This document shows positions 1-11,400 of a DNA stretch of 64,000 nt, piece by piece. Each line of letters opens with the position of its first letter. Position 1 is the stretch's first letter. The stretch comes from Eustoma russellianum (taxonomy: Eukaryota > Streptophyta > Magnoliopsida > Gentianales > Gentianaceae): positions 26,599,437 through 26,663,436 of the forward strand of contig AP025062.1 of NCBI GenBank assembly GCA_036186865.1. The letters are read 5' to 3'. Made by a program: the position numbers and the translations under genes. The notes under the pieces are model-generated. The model was not told where the DNA came from. It made no database searches and saw nothing but the letters and a program-made list of their open reading frames with translations.

Positions 1-1
1 G

Positions 2-2397
2 TGCGTTGTAGTGTTCATTGATGATATTCTGGTATACTCCCCTAATAAAGAGATTCACGCTGAGCACTTGAGGGAAGTTCTAGAGACCCTTCGGAGGAGC
101 AAATTGTACGCCAAGTTCAGTAAATGTGAGTTCTGGTTGAAGAGCATAGCCTTTTCGGGTCATGTGATCTCCGAAGAAGGGATTTCGGTGGATCCAAAGA
201 AGGTAGAGGCGATCACCGAGTGGCCTAGGCCTACTAATGTGACTGAGGTAAGGAGTTTTCTCGGACTGGCTGGATACTACAGGAAGTTTGTCGAGGGCTT
301 CTCATCTATTGTAGTGCCTCTGAGCCGATTGACGTAGAAGAAGTCGAAGTTTGAATGGACCGCCGAGTGCGAGCAGAGCTTCACTGAATTAAAAAGGAGA
401 CTGACCACGGCCCCTGTTCTTGCTCAGCCCTCCGCGTCAGAAGGGTTTATCATTTATAGCGACGCTTCTAAGAACGGGCTAGGTAAATGTACATAATTTC
501 AAGTTGATTTTGTATACAATTAAAGATATGGTCTAACTTTCGTATTTCAGGATGTGTGTTGATGCAAAATGGCAAGGTCATTGCGTATGCTTCAAGACAG
601 CTAAAGCCATATGAGCAGAACTATCCGACACATGATCTGGAGTTAGCAGCGGTGGTGTTCGCACTGAAAATCTAGCGCCACTATTTATATGGAGTGAAGT
701 GCGAGGTGTTCACTGATCATAAAAGCCTTAAGTATCTGTTTACACAAAAGGAGTTGAACATGCGCCAAAAGAGATGGTTAGAGTTATTGAAAGATTATGA
801 TTTGACCATCAGCTATCATCCAGGGAAGGCCAATCGAGTTGCTGATGCCTTAAGTAGGAAATCGAGCCATGCTCAGCAGGCGACTCTAGAAAAGGAAATG
901 GCGGAGTTTGACTAAGATCTTGTGGATTATACTACAGATGTTTTGGCAGCACTAATTATCACTCCAACTTTGGTAGATCAGATTAAGGAAGCACAGAAAG
1001 AGGACGCCGCAATTAGGGATATTCGAGAAAGAATGCTGACCAGCCAGGTGGATGGATTTCAGGTTCATGATGACGGCAGTATGTGGTACCAAGGAAGGTT
1101 GTGCGTACTGGATGTTGAGGACCTCAGGAGAGAGTTGTTGAAAGAAGCACATAATTCTAAACTGTCTATCCACCCTGGTGCTACGAAAATGTACAATGAT
1201 CTGAAGAGACATTATTGGTGGAATGGCATGAAGAGGCACATTGCTGAGTTTGTGGAAAGGTGTCCTGTTTGCCAGGAAGTTAAGGAAGAACATCAAAGAC
1301 CAGGTGGACTGATGCGGCCACTAGAGATACCCGAATGGAAGTGGGAGCATGTAACAATGGACTTTGTGGTTGGAATCCCAAAGACAAGAAATGGGAATGA
1401 TGTGATATGGGTAATCGTGGATCGATTGACTAAGTCTGCTCATTTCTTACCTATCCCTACCGGACTTACTATGGAGAGGTTGGTAACTATGTACATCGAC
1501 AATATTATTTGTCTTCATGGAGTGCCAGTCAGCATAGTATTTGATCGTGATCCGAAGTTTACGTCTCAGTTCTGGGCAGCGTGTCAGAAGAAAATGGGGA
1601 CTGAGTTACGATTGAGCACTACTTTCCACCCTCAGACCGATGGTCAGTCTGAGAGGACCATTCAGACCTTGGAGGACATGCTGAGGGCGTGCGTGTTGGA
1701 TTTCAAAGGGAATTGGGACATCATGCTTAAGTTGATTGAGTTCTCCTATAATAACAGTCATCACAGTGCCATAGGCATGGGACCATTCGAGGCCCTGTAT
1801 GGACGTAAGTGTAGGTCAACTGTTCGCTGGGACGAGGTTGGCGAACGTATGTTGACGGCCCCCAAGATAATTGAGTAAACTAAAGAGAAGGTGAAACTGA
1901 TTCGTGAACGCCTTAAGACGGCTCAGGATAAAAGCAAGAGTTGGGCCGACATGAAGAGACGACCTTTGGAGTTCGAGGAAGGAGAAAAGGTCTACCTTAA
2001 AGTATCACCCATGAAAGGTGTGACACGTTTTGGAGTTAAAGGGAAATTGAAGCCTCTTTTTATTGGACCTTATGAGATACTCGAAAGGGTTGGAGACTTG
2101 GCCTACAGACTGGCACTACCCCCGATGCTGGCTCAGGTGCATAACGTATTTCATGTTTCACAGTTGAGGAGGTACGTATCCGACCCAAGCCATGTGTTGG
2201 ATGCTCGACGACTTAAGATCAGGCCAGATGCTTCCTATGAAGAGGTACCGATCAGAATTCTTGACCGTAAGGATCAGGAGCTGAGAAGAAGGATTATTCC
2301 CTATATCAAAGTTCAATGGAGCAACCACCGGGAGAATGAAGCGACATGGGAACTAGAAGAGCAAATGCGCGACCGCTATCCCCACCTCTTTGAGTAA
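2..2397 (+). pseudogene. gypsy pol: RT (partial), RNase H, integrase, chromodomain
   Basis: The frame is open from base 2. The RT active-site box FIDD is encoded near 14-25, followed by the RT thumb to about 335. RNase H follows (about 350-915, broken by an intron-like segment at 483-550). Integrase spans about 940-2100: an HHCC zinc finger ending CPVC near 1261-1275, catalytic Asp in MDFVVG near 1360, Asp in FDRDPKF near 1542, and Glu in DGQSER near 1640. A GPY motif lies near 2067, and the C-terminal 70 codons look like a chromodomain ending at TAA 2395-2397. Four in-frame stops interrupt it: TAG 335, TAG 673, TAA 913 and TAA 1876. Each can be explained by a single C-to-T or G-to-A change in a Gln or Trp codon. 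In a working element this polyprotein would carry out reverse transcription and integration. Confidence 0.92.
483..550 (+). other. Intron-like GT...AG segment inside RNase H
   Basis: A 68-bp AT-rich segment begins GTAAATG and ends with a pyrimidine-rich TTTCAG. Reading across without it keeps the frame and restores the conserved RNase H order GLG then CVLMQ. Reading through it gives a stop. This is what a spliceable minimal plant intron would look like. It could instead be an insertion that happens to carry splice-like ends. Confidence 0.6.
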
Positions 2398-2430
2398 GAT
2401 ACGGCAAGTTTCGGGGTCGGAACTTTTTGT

Positions 2431-2442
2431 AAGGGGGTAAGA
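2431..2442 (+). other. Polypurine tract (gypsy 3' LTR)
   Basis: AAGGGGGTAAGA lies immediately before the LTR start TGTTATAT. Position and composition fit the plus-strand primer for reverse transcription. Confidence 0.8.
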
Positions 2443-3179
2443 TGTTATATCCGTGTGACCAAAAAGGAAAAAAATAAAATAATAGAATATTCAAATTAAC
2501 TAAATCTTATCCTAATCAATTAATTAACCCAATCTTCCCCTAAATCTCTCCTTAAATTGTGATTAACCCTAATCCCCTCCCCTCTCTTTTCTAAACGGCA
2601 GCCTCTCCCTCTCTTCCCCCCATCAATATTCGGCCATAAGAAGAAAAAGAAGGAGAGATCTTTGAATTCAAGGCTTCAAGAGGAGGAGATCACAACCCTA
2701 ACAAGATCACCATCATCTCTCGTATATATCAATTCTTGCTAGGATCGAGGTAGGTGCATACTATTTATTCCCTCAAAATGGTATGAAGATTTCATACACA
2801 AAACGGTATTTTATGTGTATTGTTGTTCTTTTATTTTGATTCAATCATGATCTTGTTGATGTACTCCAAGGTGTTTATTCTCTGTTCTTTGATTCTTGGT
2901 TCAATCGTTGTGTATTGATGTATTCCAATGTGGCTAGTTACTGTGCTTTGATTCGTGATCCAATCGTGATTTTGTAGATGTATCGCAAAGTGGCTATGGT
3001 GGTTCTTTGTTCTTAATTCGATCCCTTGCTGTTGATTCGGTCATGACTTTGTTGATGCATTCTCCTCGTGGTAATATGATGCTTATATATGTGTATGGAA
3101 GTGTGTGTGAGTGAGAATTGTAGAATGGTGTTGCTGAATGGGCTGCAGAAATCGCAGGATGGAAACCTTGGAAAAACAG

Positions 3180-3333
3180 TGACATCGATCGATCGATGTC
3201 AGAGGATGAAGTACATCGATCGATCGATGTACAGCAGGTGAGAGATCGATGTATCCCAGATGGACATCGATCGATCGACGTCAGCTGAGGGAGAGTTCGA
3301 CATGTCTCAGTTGGACGTCGATCGATCGACGTC
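3180..3333 (+). repeat. Array of four ATCGATCG-centred palindromes in LTR
   Basis: Palindromes lie at 3180-3201 (perfect, 22 bp), 3211-3232 (perfect, 22 bp), 3263-3282 (one mismatched pair) and 3314-3333 (perfect, 20 bp). All share the core ATCGATCGAT flanked by ACGT or ACAT arms. The last two centres are 51 bp apart, and a half-site sits at 3243-3252. Each module is rich in CpG and GATC. Confidence 0.9.
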
Positions 3334-3399
3334 AGGGGATGACGTCCAACCGTTTCTTTTCCTTTTCCTTGCATCTATGGCACGTGCATTTGCATGAGG

Positions 3400-3501
3400 T
3401 GTACTGCGTCTATAGGGCGTGGGTATCGGGATGATATACTATGTCTATAGGGCATAGGTATCATGAGACATACTGCGTCTATAGGGCGTGGGTGTCCAAA
3501 C
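3400..3501 (+). repeat. 34-bp tandem repeat in gypsy LTR
   Basis: Three consecutive units share the core GTCTATAGGGC followed by GTGGGT or ATAGGT, with a spacing of about 34 bp. A weaker fourth copy may lie just upstream (CATCTATGGCACGTG). It is non-coding and internal to the LTR. Confidence 0.75.
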
Positions 3502-4212
3502 GGCAAGTGGTGGCTAGAGACCACGACGCTGGATTTAGGCCTCGGGAGCATATATTGCATATAGGTTTAGGAGCATATTGCATGACATGATTCTCGTTGC
3601 GTGTGACACGTTAATTGAGCATGCATCACGTACTTGCGCATTTTTGTGTGGAGTGTTTACCTTTCCGTATAAGTTATGCTATCTCGTTTTTTTTTATGTG
3701 TGCGTGCTGATATCTTTTTGGGTATATAAGCTTTGTATTGTTTTGAGAGACACCTACTGGGTGATTACCATCAGTCACCCCCTACTATTCCAGGTGAGAT
3801 CGACGCTGGGTATGATTATATCTTCCTTGAGGATGGGGCTGATGTCGTGGAGTGGGCTGAGTGACTCGTAGATATGTTTGCAGCGAGGACGAAGATGGGC
3901 TGTTTATGATGTTCTTGGGGTGACACAGACATTTCTATTTTCCAGTATTACTTTGAATCATTTTCAGACTTTTAAACTTGGACATTTGACTTTGACATGT
4001 ATGGCCTGGTCAGCCTAGTAATAACGTCTTTATTTTAGTGAGGTTCGTTAAATTCAAATTAGTGTTGTGTTTTGTCGTTTCCGCAGAAAGAAAAAAAATT
4101 TTCTATGTCAGCACTGACGTGTAACATGTTGATGTGACGATTTGTATTCTCCTCAGTGAGATAAGGCGGGTGCACTGCTACCGAAGTTAGGGCTCGGGAG
4201 TGGGGCGATACA

Positions 4213-5325
4213 ATCAAAATCCGCAATCCAACAAAAGTGATTGCTTTTTAACAAAACTTTATCTGAACTTAACACAATATACTACTCAGATACTTTGCTG
4301 CGAGCACCAAGTCACCTAATAGACCGGTTACTGACCTGATATATATTGTTTACGGAGTTCTATTGAGCTGGGTTGGTAGTATATGACCTTTTCCATCCAA
4401 CTTATTTTGTTTTCCTTTCCTTTTCTTTCTCCCCCCAAGTTTTTGAATTTTTTATGAAGCAACATTTTTATGCAGAACAAAGTCGATGATTTCTTTCTTC
4501 AAGTAGACGCTTAACCCAATTTGAACTAACTCATAAATGATGGAATAACGAAAAAAAAAAAAAAAGAAGAGAACAAAGTACTTAAATTTTTGTGATCCAC
4601 CAACCTTATTTATGTCAAATTAGGAATCTTGGCCAACCACAACTTTCCAAAAGAGGGAGGTCGGAATCATTGCATAATACTAGTTAAATTTAGGAATTCA
4701 GAAGCCGAGGCTTTTTGTTAAATTAATGGATAGTGCACCATTTGATCCCAAGTCAGCTAACAAAACTCACCAGTTTTTCTTATTGCGTAATTAACAACGA
4801 CGAAAGTTGGATTAATTAAACAACTGTTAAATGACAGAAAACAAAGTTGATGATTTTTTTAACCCTTAAAAGAGCTAGTCACGACAGCTTGGGCCAACTT
4901 CTTTAGAGATGCACTGCACAAGACTACTTAAATATTTGGTAAACCAAAATTAATTAGATTATCTTTTTAGTGATCTTCAGTCTTGCGTACACAATTATAT
5001 TATGCCATATTAGGAATATAGGTCAGCTTTCCAGAAGAGTGCGATTGGAGACATTAAACAATACTAGTTTAATAAGATTTGGTAAATCAAATGTTTCGTA
5101 TTTGAATGGCAATGCACCAGTTGGTGTTTAAGTATAACAAGTATCCGGTATTGAGAACGATGCGTGTGCACAACTTGAAAAAACTTTGTAACACGACTAA
5201 TTACTTCTTAACTAATTATATAAATAGGGTTCTTTATATGATCAATCATCAACTTCTTTGTTTGACATATGAATCCTTTTGTATTATTAATATATAAAAA
5301 AAGCTCAGTCGACATGTAACTAGTT
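4213..5325. other. AT-rich non-coding flank with diverged duplication
   Basis: No gene is supported here. Two related segments (about 4478-4745 and 4845-5115) share AAAGT(C/T)GATGATTT, then (A)TTAGGAAT, CTTTCCA(A/G)AAGAG, CAATACTAGTT and TGCACCA in the same order, about 370 bp apart. This suggests an old tandem duplication. The 63-codon ORF at 5106 is AT-rich with no recognisable domain. Confidence 0.6.
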
Positions 5326-5330
5326 CAGCC

Positions 5331-6263
5331 TGTTAGTGTATGTGCCCTAGGCCATGATTTGGATATTTATGTTATGCATTTATTATTAATAAAAGAGGTT
5401 TTATTATCATTATTGTTGGTTAGTATGTTACACAATTTTGATATATGTCCCTGATTCATTATTGTTATAGAGATAAAATAATTTATAATCAGTATGAGTA
5501 TTGATTTGATAATCATGAGATGATTATGTGTATGGTGATACAGATCAATCTCATAAATATTTGTTAGAGAAAAGTGTATTGGATAGACCCATCATGAGAT
5601 TACTGCATGGATTAGCGTCATAAGTAAATCTCGTGATAGTCATGTTTTAATCCTTTGACTTGAGATTGTCATAGTTTCCAACATAAGGACTATTATATTT
5701 TGACATGATCAAACGTTATTCGTAACTGGATAATAATAAAGGTCATGATTGAATGTGATAGAAATTATGTAGAGGATATTGAACAATCAAGATAGAATTT
5801 GTCCCTCTCTTTCGAGAGAGATATCTTTGGGCCCCTCGATTAGTGAGACTGTGAAATGCATGGCCGTGCTCAAATGAATTGATAGTGTGATCAATATCAT
5901 TTGTTTTATCAGTCTACTTAGAGATCGAGTAATCATATGTTTGAACTATATAAGTATGACGCTGACCATGACTTATGTTCAAACTAGATATCGTGTGACA
6001 AAGGGATTAATGCATGTACTATTATTAGGCTAGTTGGACTTTACTCGTATTAATTGGGTAGTTGTAATGTCTTGCTAGAGACCAATTACGACTTGTTGGT
6101 TTAATAGAGATTTAATCAACTGCCAATTAATATGGGCCTATCGGGTCACACACAAGAATGCGTATGGCTGAGATTAATAATATTAATAATATTAATATTG
6201 GATATTAATTATTATTATTATTATTATCGTTTTTAATATTAATAATATTAATATTAGATATTA

Positions 6264-6296
<33 letters not shown>

Positions 6297-6799
6297 TTCG
6301 TTTTTTGGTGATTATATATATATATATATATATATATTATCGGATAATAACGAGAGAATCCATATCTGATATGGATTTTGAATATCCTGATAGAATCCGT
6401 ATCTGATATGGATTTTGATTGGAATCAACTAATCCGGTTAGGACTCGGATTTTGATGTCTACGTATGTGTATATATATTTGTGTATCTCGTATACACTAC
6501 ACACGAAAAATAGACAGAATCATCAAAGAAACCCTAGAGCCGTTTTTGTGAAAAACCGAGTTCTTCAGCCGCACCGTTTGAAGAGCTAGCACTCTGGACG
6601 GAAGCGTTCGTGTGGATACCGACAGAGGGTGATCGTATTTTCGCACCTGCTTCATCTGCGTAATTCGGATCTACAAAGGTAATTTTCGAATTTCTTTTAT
6701 CGAATTAAACGAACAACATGGATCATTGGTAGGAAATTGGAGATCAAGTTTTTGTTTTTCACTGCGCGTTTTGCAGTGATCTCGGTTGATTTCCTAACA
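5331..6799 (+). repeat. 5' LTR of copia element
   Basis: It runs from TGTTAGTGTATG to TTCCTAACA (1469 bp). It holds an AATAAAAG polyadenylation-like motif near 5388 and two copies of an (ATT)n block near 6175-6300. A (TA)n tract near 6315-6338 could supply a TATA element. The 3' LTR copy ends TAATA where this one ends TAACA. Confidence 0.94.
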
Positions 6800-6800
6800 G

Positions 6801-6813
6801 TGGTATCAGAGCC
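6801..6813 (+). other. Primer binding site, tRNA-iMet type
   Basis: TGGTATCAGAGCC begins one base after the LTR end and matches the standard plant initiator-Met tRNA 3'-end complement used by copia elements. Confidence 0.95.
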
Positions 6814-8485
6814 ACTTGTTGTCTTGTTTAAATCGACTATATCATGTTTATGTGTTTACTGTTTTTCGTATGGCATGATATGTATAAAACAGTAATTCGG
6901 ATTTCATATGATGAGAGAAGAATGGTGTTTTTCAATTCATTTTCATGAGATGATTTGTATACGGCGGTAATCGTTTGTCATGTGAGGATCAAAACCGATT
7001 TTGTTTATATTAGATATAATCACACGATATGTGTAAAACCTTATTCGAATCTCATCTGGTGATAGCGGATTGATGTTTTCAATTCGTTTTCATCAGATGT
7101 TATAATTCGAGATTGTTATATGTGATATAAAGTTTTCGTTTTTCATGAGATGATCAAAAACGATTATGTTTATATCGATATGAACAACCGATTGATGGTT
7201 CTGTTTTCGTGTTTCGAAAGACAGATTATCAATTCGATGATGATTCTGATCTCTGGTTTCGGATGAAGATTATCGATTTGATTGATATTTTGTTTTAAGG
7301 TTTGCGAATGACAGCCATCGATTCGATCGATGCTTCTATAAGGGTTTACACGTAATCAAAACAGTAAGATCGTTAATATGATTGACGTGTCTGTGTTAGG
7401 GTTTCGGGACCCCGTCCAGGGGCGCTGCCCCTCGGAACCCCGCCCGCTGACTGGCTAGCAGGACCGCCGTATGCGTACACCCTATAGTTCGTTACCGTGA
7501 CATTAAGAATGTCAATATACATTTATTTGTTATAATATGTTTGTGTAAAATATATTATAATTGTTGATGTCTTTGCATGGTGCATAGCATGGCCTCAGGA
7601 CCTATGTGATTGACTTAGTCATATTTCTGTTTTGGGTTATTATGGCCTGCGTGCCGCTGTAGTTTTTGTTGTAGTTTATTATACAATTAGTTAGGTTTTT
7701 CTTTATTATTATAATAAATGAAGAATCAAGCTACAAAAGTGGTGATGGCGACACATACCAAGGACGAGTGGATTCCATAGAGATGGAGGCACGAGCTCAA
7801 GACAAGAAGATATGTATCATTGCAAATGTTGTAATAGGAAGTCTTTCACATAGGATTTCCTTTATGATCTTCATTTGGTCTCATGAAGATCATATTTAGT
7901 TTGGCCATGCTATGTCACGTTTACATATTTATCATTTTGTATAAGATGCGTGGATGATAGATTATATATGCATATAGGATGCTACGATATAATGATATGC
8001 AATGCAAGACATAAACTAAGTTGAACCCTCATCAATAATTTAAGTCTTTATGCCATCCATGTCTTAAACACCTATTAAAACTGGGATTGTATTAAAGTAG
8101 GTATTGTCAAAGCAATGTGCTTTAAACATTCCTAGCTACGTAGGATGAGTAATAGTGCTACTCATATGTTTAAAATTGGTTAGACTTAATTGGGCTATCA
8201 AAACGGTTTTGGGCCCAAGGCATTAGATGGAATCTAACATACAATGATATATGATGTCATTATTCCATAAATTCTAAGAGTTACATGAGATGTAATTGGT
8301 AAAGAAGTTACATACCTAAATAACTTACTTTTAAGCGTCATGCCAAAGCTGAGTTTAGAATTAAGTCAAATATGGATCTTAGCTCACTAAAATATTTCTT
8401 TTGAGGGTTATGTTTTAGTGAGAGTTTTATAAATTTTAACCTCATTATTAATAAAGTGTTACTTTGCATGTTTTGTAGATCATAA
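6814..8485 (+). other. Untranslated leader of copia element
   Basis: About 1.67 kb lies between the primer site and the Gag start. It has no ORF of note. The first part repeats CATGAGATGAT/CATCAGATG-type and TCGATT-type motifs. A GC-rich island interrupts it at 7406-7451, containing a short hairpin. The long leader would hold the packaging signal in a working element (family knowledge; none identified here). Confidence 0.7.
7406..7451 (+). other. GC-rich hairpin island in copia leader
   Basis: A cytosine- and guanine-rich block stands out in otherwise AT-rich leader. At 7418-7432 AGGGGC and GCCCCT form a 6-bp stem with a 3-nt loop. C-rich tracts CCCCGTCC and GGAACCCCGC flank it. Confidence 0.7.
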
Positions 8486-11400
8486 ATGGCTGCTAATAAC
8501 AATTCCACCTTATCGCTGCGATCAATCCTTGAGAAGGAAAAATTAAAAGAATGTGGGACTAATTTTGTTGATTGGTTTCGAAACTTGAGAATCGTTCTCA
8601 AGCAAGAAAAGAAGTCCTACGTGCTCGATGACCCTGTCCCTGAATCACCTCCTGCTGATGCTTCTGTTGCTGTTAAGAACAAGTATAAGAAGCATGTGGA
8701 AAATTCAAACGACATAGGATGTCCTATGTTGGCAACTATGTGTTCAGGACTTCAGAAAGACCTGGAACACTTAGAAGCTTATGAGATGAGTGTGCATCTC
8801 AAACAAGCTTTCCAACAACAGGCTAGGCAAGATAGGTTCGACACCGCTGTTGCACGTTTTGACTGTAAGATGTCTGAAGGTGAATCTGTTAGCGCTCATG
8901 TTTTAAAGATGAAAGGCTATATAGATCACCTTGCAAGACTTGGATATCCCCTGAGTTTGGAACTCGCTACGCATTTGATCCTACACTCTTTGCCTAGCAG
9001 TTTTTATCAGTTCGTTATGAACTACAATATGAATAATATGGAAAAATCCATTCCTGAGCTACACGGTATGCTCAAAACTGCTGAGGGGAATATCAAAAAG
9101 CCTACCCATGTATTGAGTGTCAATATCAAGCCTATGAAAAAGAAAGGTAAAGGCAAGGGTAAGCCCAAAGGTGCGAAGGGTGCAAAAAGGTCCAAGGGTC
9201 AAGCTAAACCGAAACCTGGTCCCAAGGCAAAGGTTCCTAAGGAAAGAACTTGTTTCCATTGCAACAAGCATGGGCATTGGAAAAGAAATTGTGATGTTTA
9301 TTTGGAGGAGTTGAAGAAGCTGAAGGGTACTGCGACTACATCTTCAGGTATTTATGTTATAGAAATTAATTTATCTACTTCTTCTTCCCTGGTATTAGAT
9401 ACTGGATGTGGATCCCATATTTGTACAAATATGCAGGGGCTCAAAAGGAGTAGGATGCTGAAGAAGGGCGAGGTGGACCTACGTGTTGGCAATAGAGCAA
9501 GAGTTGCTGCTATAGCTGTAGGGACCTATGAGCTTGTCTTGCCCAATGGGCTTTTGTTAGTTTTAAACAATTGCTTTTATGTTCCTACTATGAGTAGGAA
9601 TCTTATTTCAGTATCTGTTTTGGATGATGAAGGTTATTCATTTTTAATAAAAAATAAGAAGTGTTCTATTTTTGATAAAAATGACTTGCTTTATTGTATT
9701 GCAAGTAGTTATAATGGCATTTATGTCCTTAACCTTGATGATTCCAATGACGGTAATATTTATAACATATCTTCAAAGAGAACGAAGCCAAATGAATTAA
9801 ACCCTGCATATTTATGGCATTGTCGCCTTAGCCATATAAATGAGAAGCGCGTATCTAAACTCCATCAAGATGGATTATTAGATTCATTTGATTTTGAATC
9901 ATTTGAAAATTGCGAGTCTTGTTTGCTTGGAAAGATGACAAAGACCCCTTTTACTGGACATAGTGAAAGGGCTAATGACTTATTGGGCTTGGTACATACA
10001 GATGTATGCGGCCCAATAAGCATTAGTGCTAGAGGAGGATTTCAGTATTTCATTCCTTTTACTGATGATTTCAGTATGTATGGCTATGTCTACCTAATGA
10101 AACATAAGCATGAGTCTTTTGAAATGTTTAGAACTTTTCAAAATGAAGTACAAAATCAACTTGGTAAGACAATTAAAACGCTTCGATCAGATCGAGGTGG
10201 TGAATATTTGAGCCAAGAATTTGACCAACATCTAAGAAATTGTGGAATCGTTTCACAGTTGGCTCCTCCAGGAACTCCACAATGGAATGGTATTTCTGAA
10301 AGGAGAAATCGAACTTTATTAGATATGGTTCGATCTATGATGGGTCAAGTAGATCTTCCTTTATCTTTTTGGGGTTATGCCTTGGAGACAGCTGCATTCA
10401 TTTTGAACCGTGTATCATCTAAAGCGGTTGAAAAGACACCATATGAGATGTGGACTGGTAAGAGACCCAGTTTGCCTTTTCTTAAGATTTGGGGTTGTGA
10501 AGCTTATGTGAAAAGATTAGTGTCAGATAAGCTAGCTCCAAAATCTATCAAATGTATTTTTGTGGGGTATCCTAAAGAAACTAAAGGGTACTATTTCTAT
10601 ATTCCCTCAGAGAACAAAGTGTTTGTTGCTCGAAATGGAGTCTTTTTGGAAAAGGAGTTTCTCTCCAAGAGAACTAGTGGGAGTATAGTACAAGTTGAGG
10701 AAACTCAAGTTCCACAAGATATCGTTGAACCGTCTTTAGAGACAATTTCAGAACCACAAACAGTTGTGGATCCTGAAAATGTAACACAAGTCCAACGCAG
10801 ATCTGATAGGATACATCGTCAGCCAGAGAGATATGGATTTCTTGTGACTGATGATAGTGAAGTTATGCTCATAGATCAAGATGAGCCTACTACCAATCAG
10901 GAAGCTGTGTCTGGTCCAGATTCAGATAAATGGCTTGGAGCCATGAATTCTGAGATGCAATCCATGTTTGATAACCAAGTTTGGTCTTTAATTGATCCTC
11001 CAGAGGGTATTAAGACTATTGGTTGCAAATGGGTTTTCAAGAAGAAAACTGACATGGATGGAAATGTGCAAACCTACAAAGCAAGGCTTGTGGCTAAAGG
11101 TTTCAAGCAAACTCATGGTATAGACTATTATGAAACCTTTTCACCAGTAGCTATGCTTAAGTCTATTCGAATTCTCCTTGCCATAGCAGCATACTATGAT
11201 TATGAGATATGGCAAATGGATGTCAAAACTGCTTTCCTTAATGGAAATTTACTCGAGGATGTGTACATGACACAACCTGAGGGTTTTGTAAATCCTGAGA
11301 ATTCAAAGAAGGTTTGCAAGCTTCAAAGGTCCATCTATGGATTGAAGCAAGCATCTCGAAGCTGGAATCTTCGTTTTGATGAAACAGTTAAGAACTTTGG

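Larger units (their letters stand above)
1..4212 (+). mobile_element. Ty3/gypsy retrotransposon, chromodomain type, 3' part
   Basis: The window opens inside the reverse transcriptase and runs through RNase H, integrase, a chromodomain-like tail, a polypurine tract and one complete LTR. The order RT-RNase H-integrase defines Ty3/gypsy (Metaviridae-type) elements. The C-terminal tail after the integrase GPY motif resembles the chromodomain of plant chromoviruses such as the Tekay/Del group, which is a lineage inference. The 5' LTR, gag and protease lie outside the window, so no target duplication can be tested. The copy is inactive because of four in-frame stops. Confidence 0.93.
2443..4212 (+). 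repeat. 3' LTR of gypsy element
   Basis: It starts TGTTATATCC right after the polypurine tract and ends GGGGCGATACA, a TG...CA pair giving 1770 bp. The right edge is inferred from the CA end and the change to AT-rich flank; there is no second copy here to align. Inside it are an array of ATCGATCG palindromes (3180-3333) and a 34-bp tandem repeat (3400-3501). Confidence 0.75.

Noticed and set aside
2994..3434. ORFs on both strands with repeated TSIDR-type peptides
   Set aside because: They are translations of the ATCGATCG palindrome array within an LTR, not proteins.
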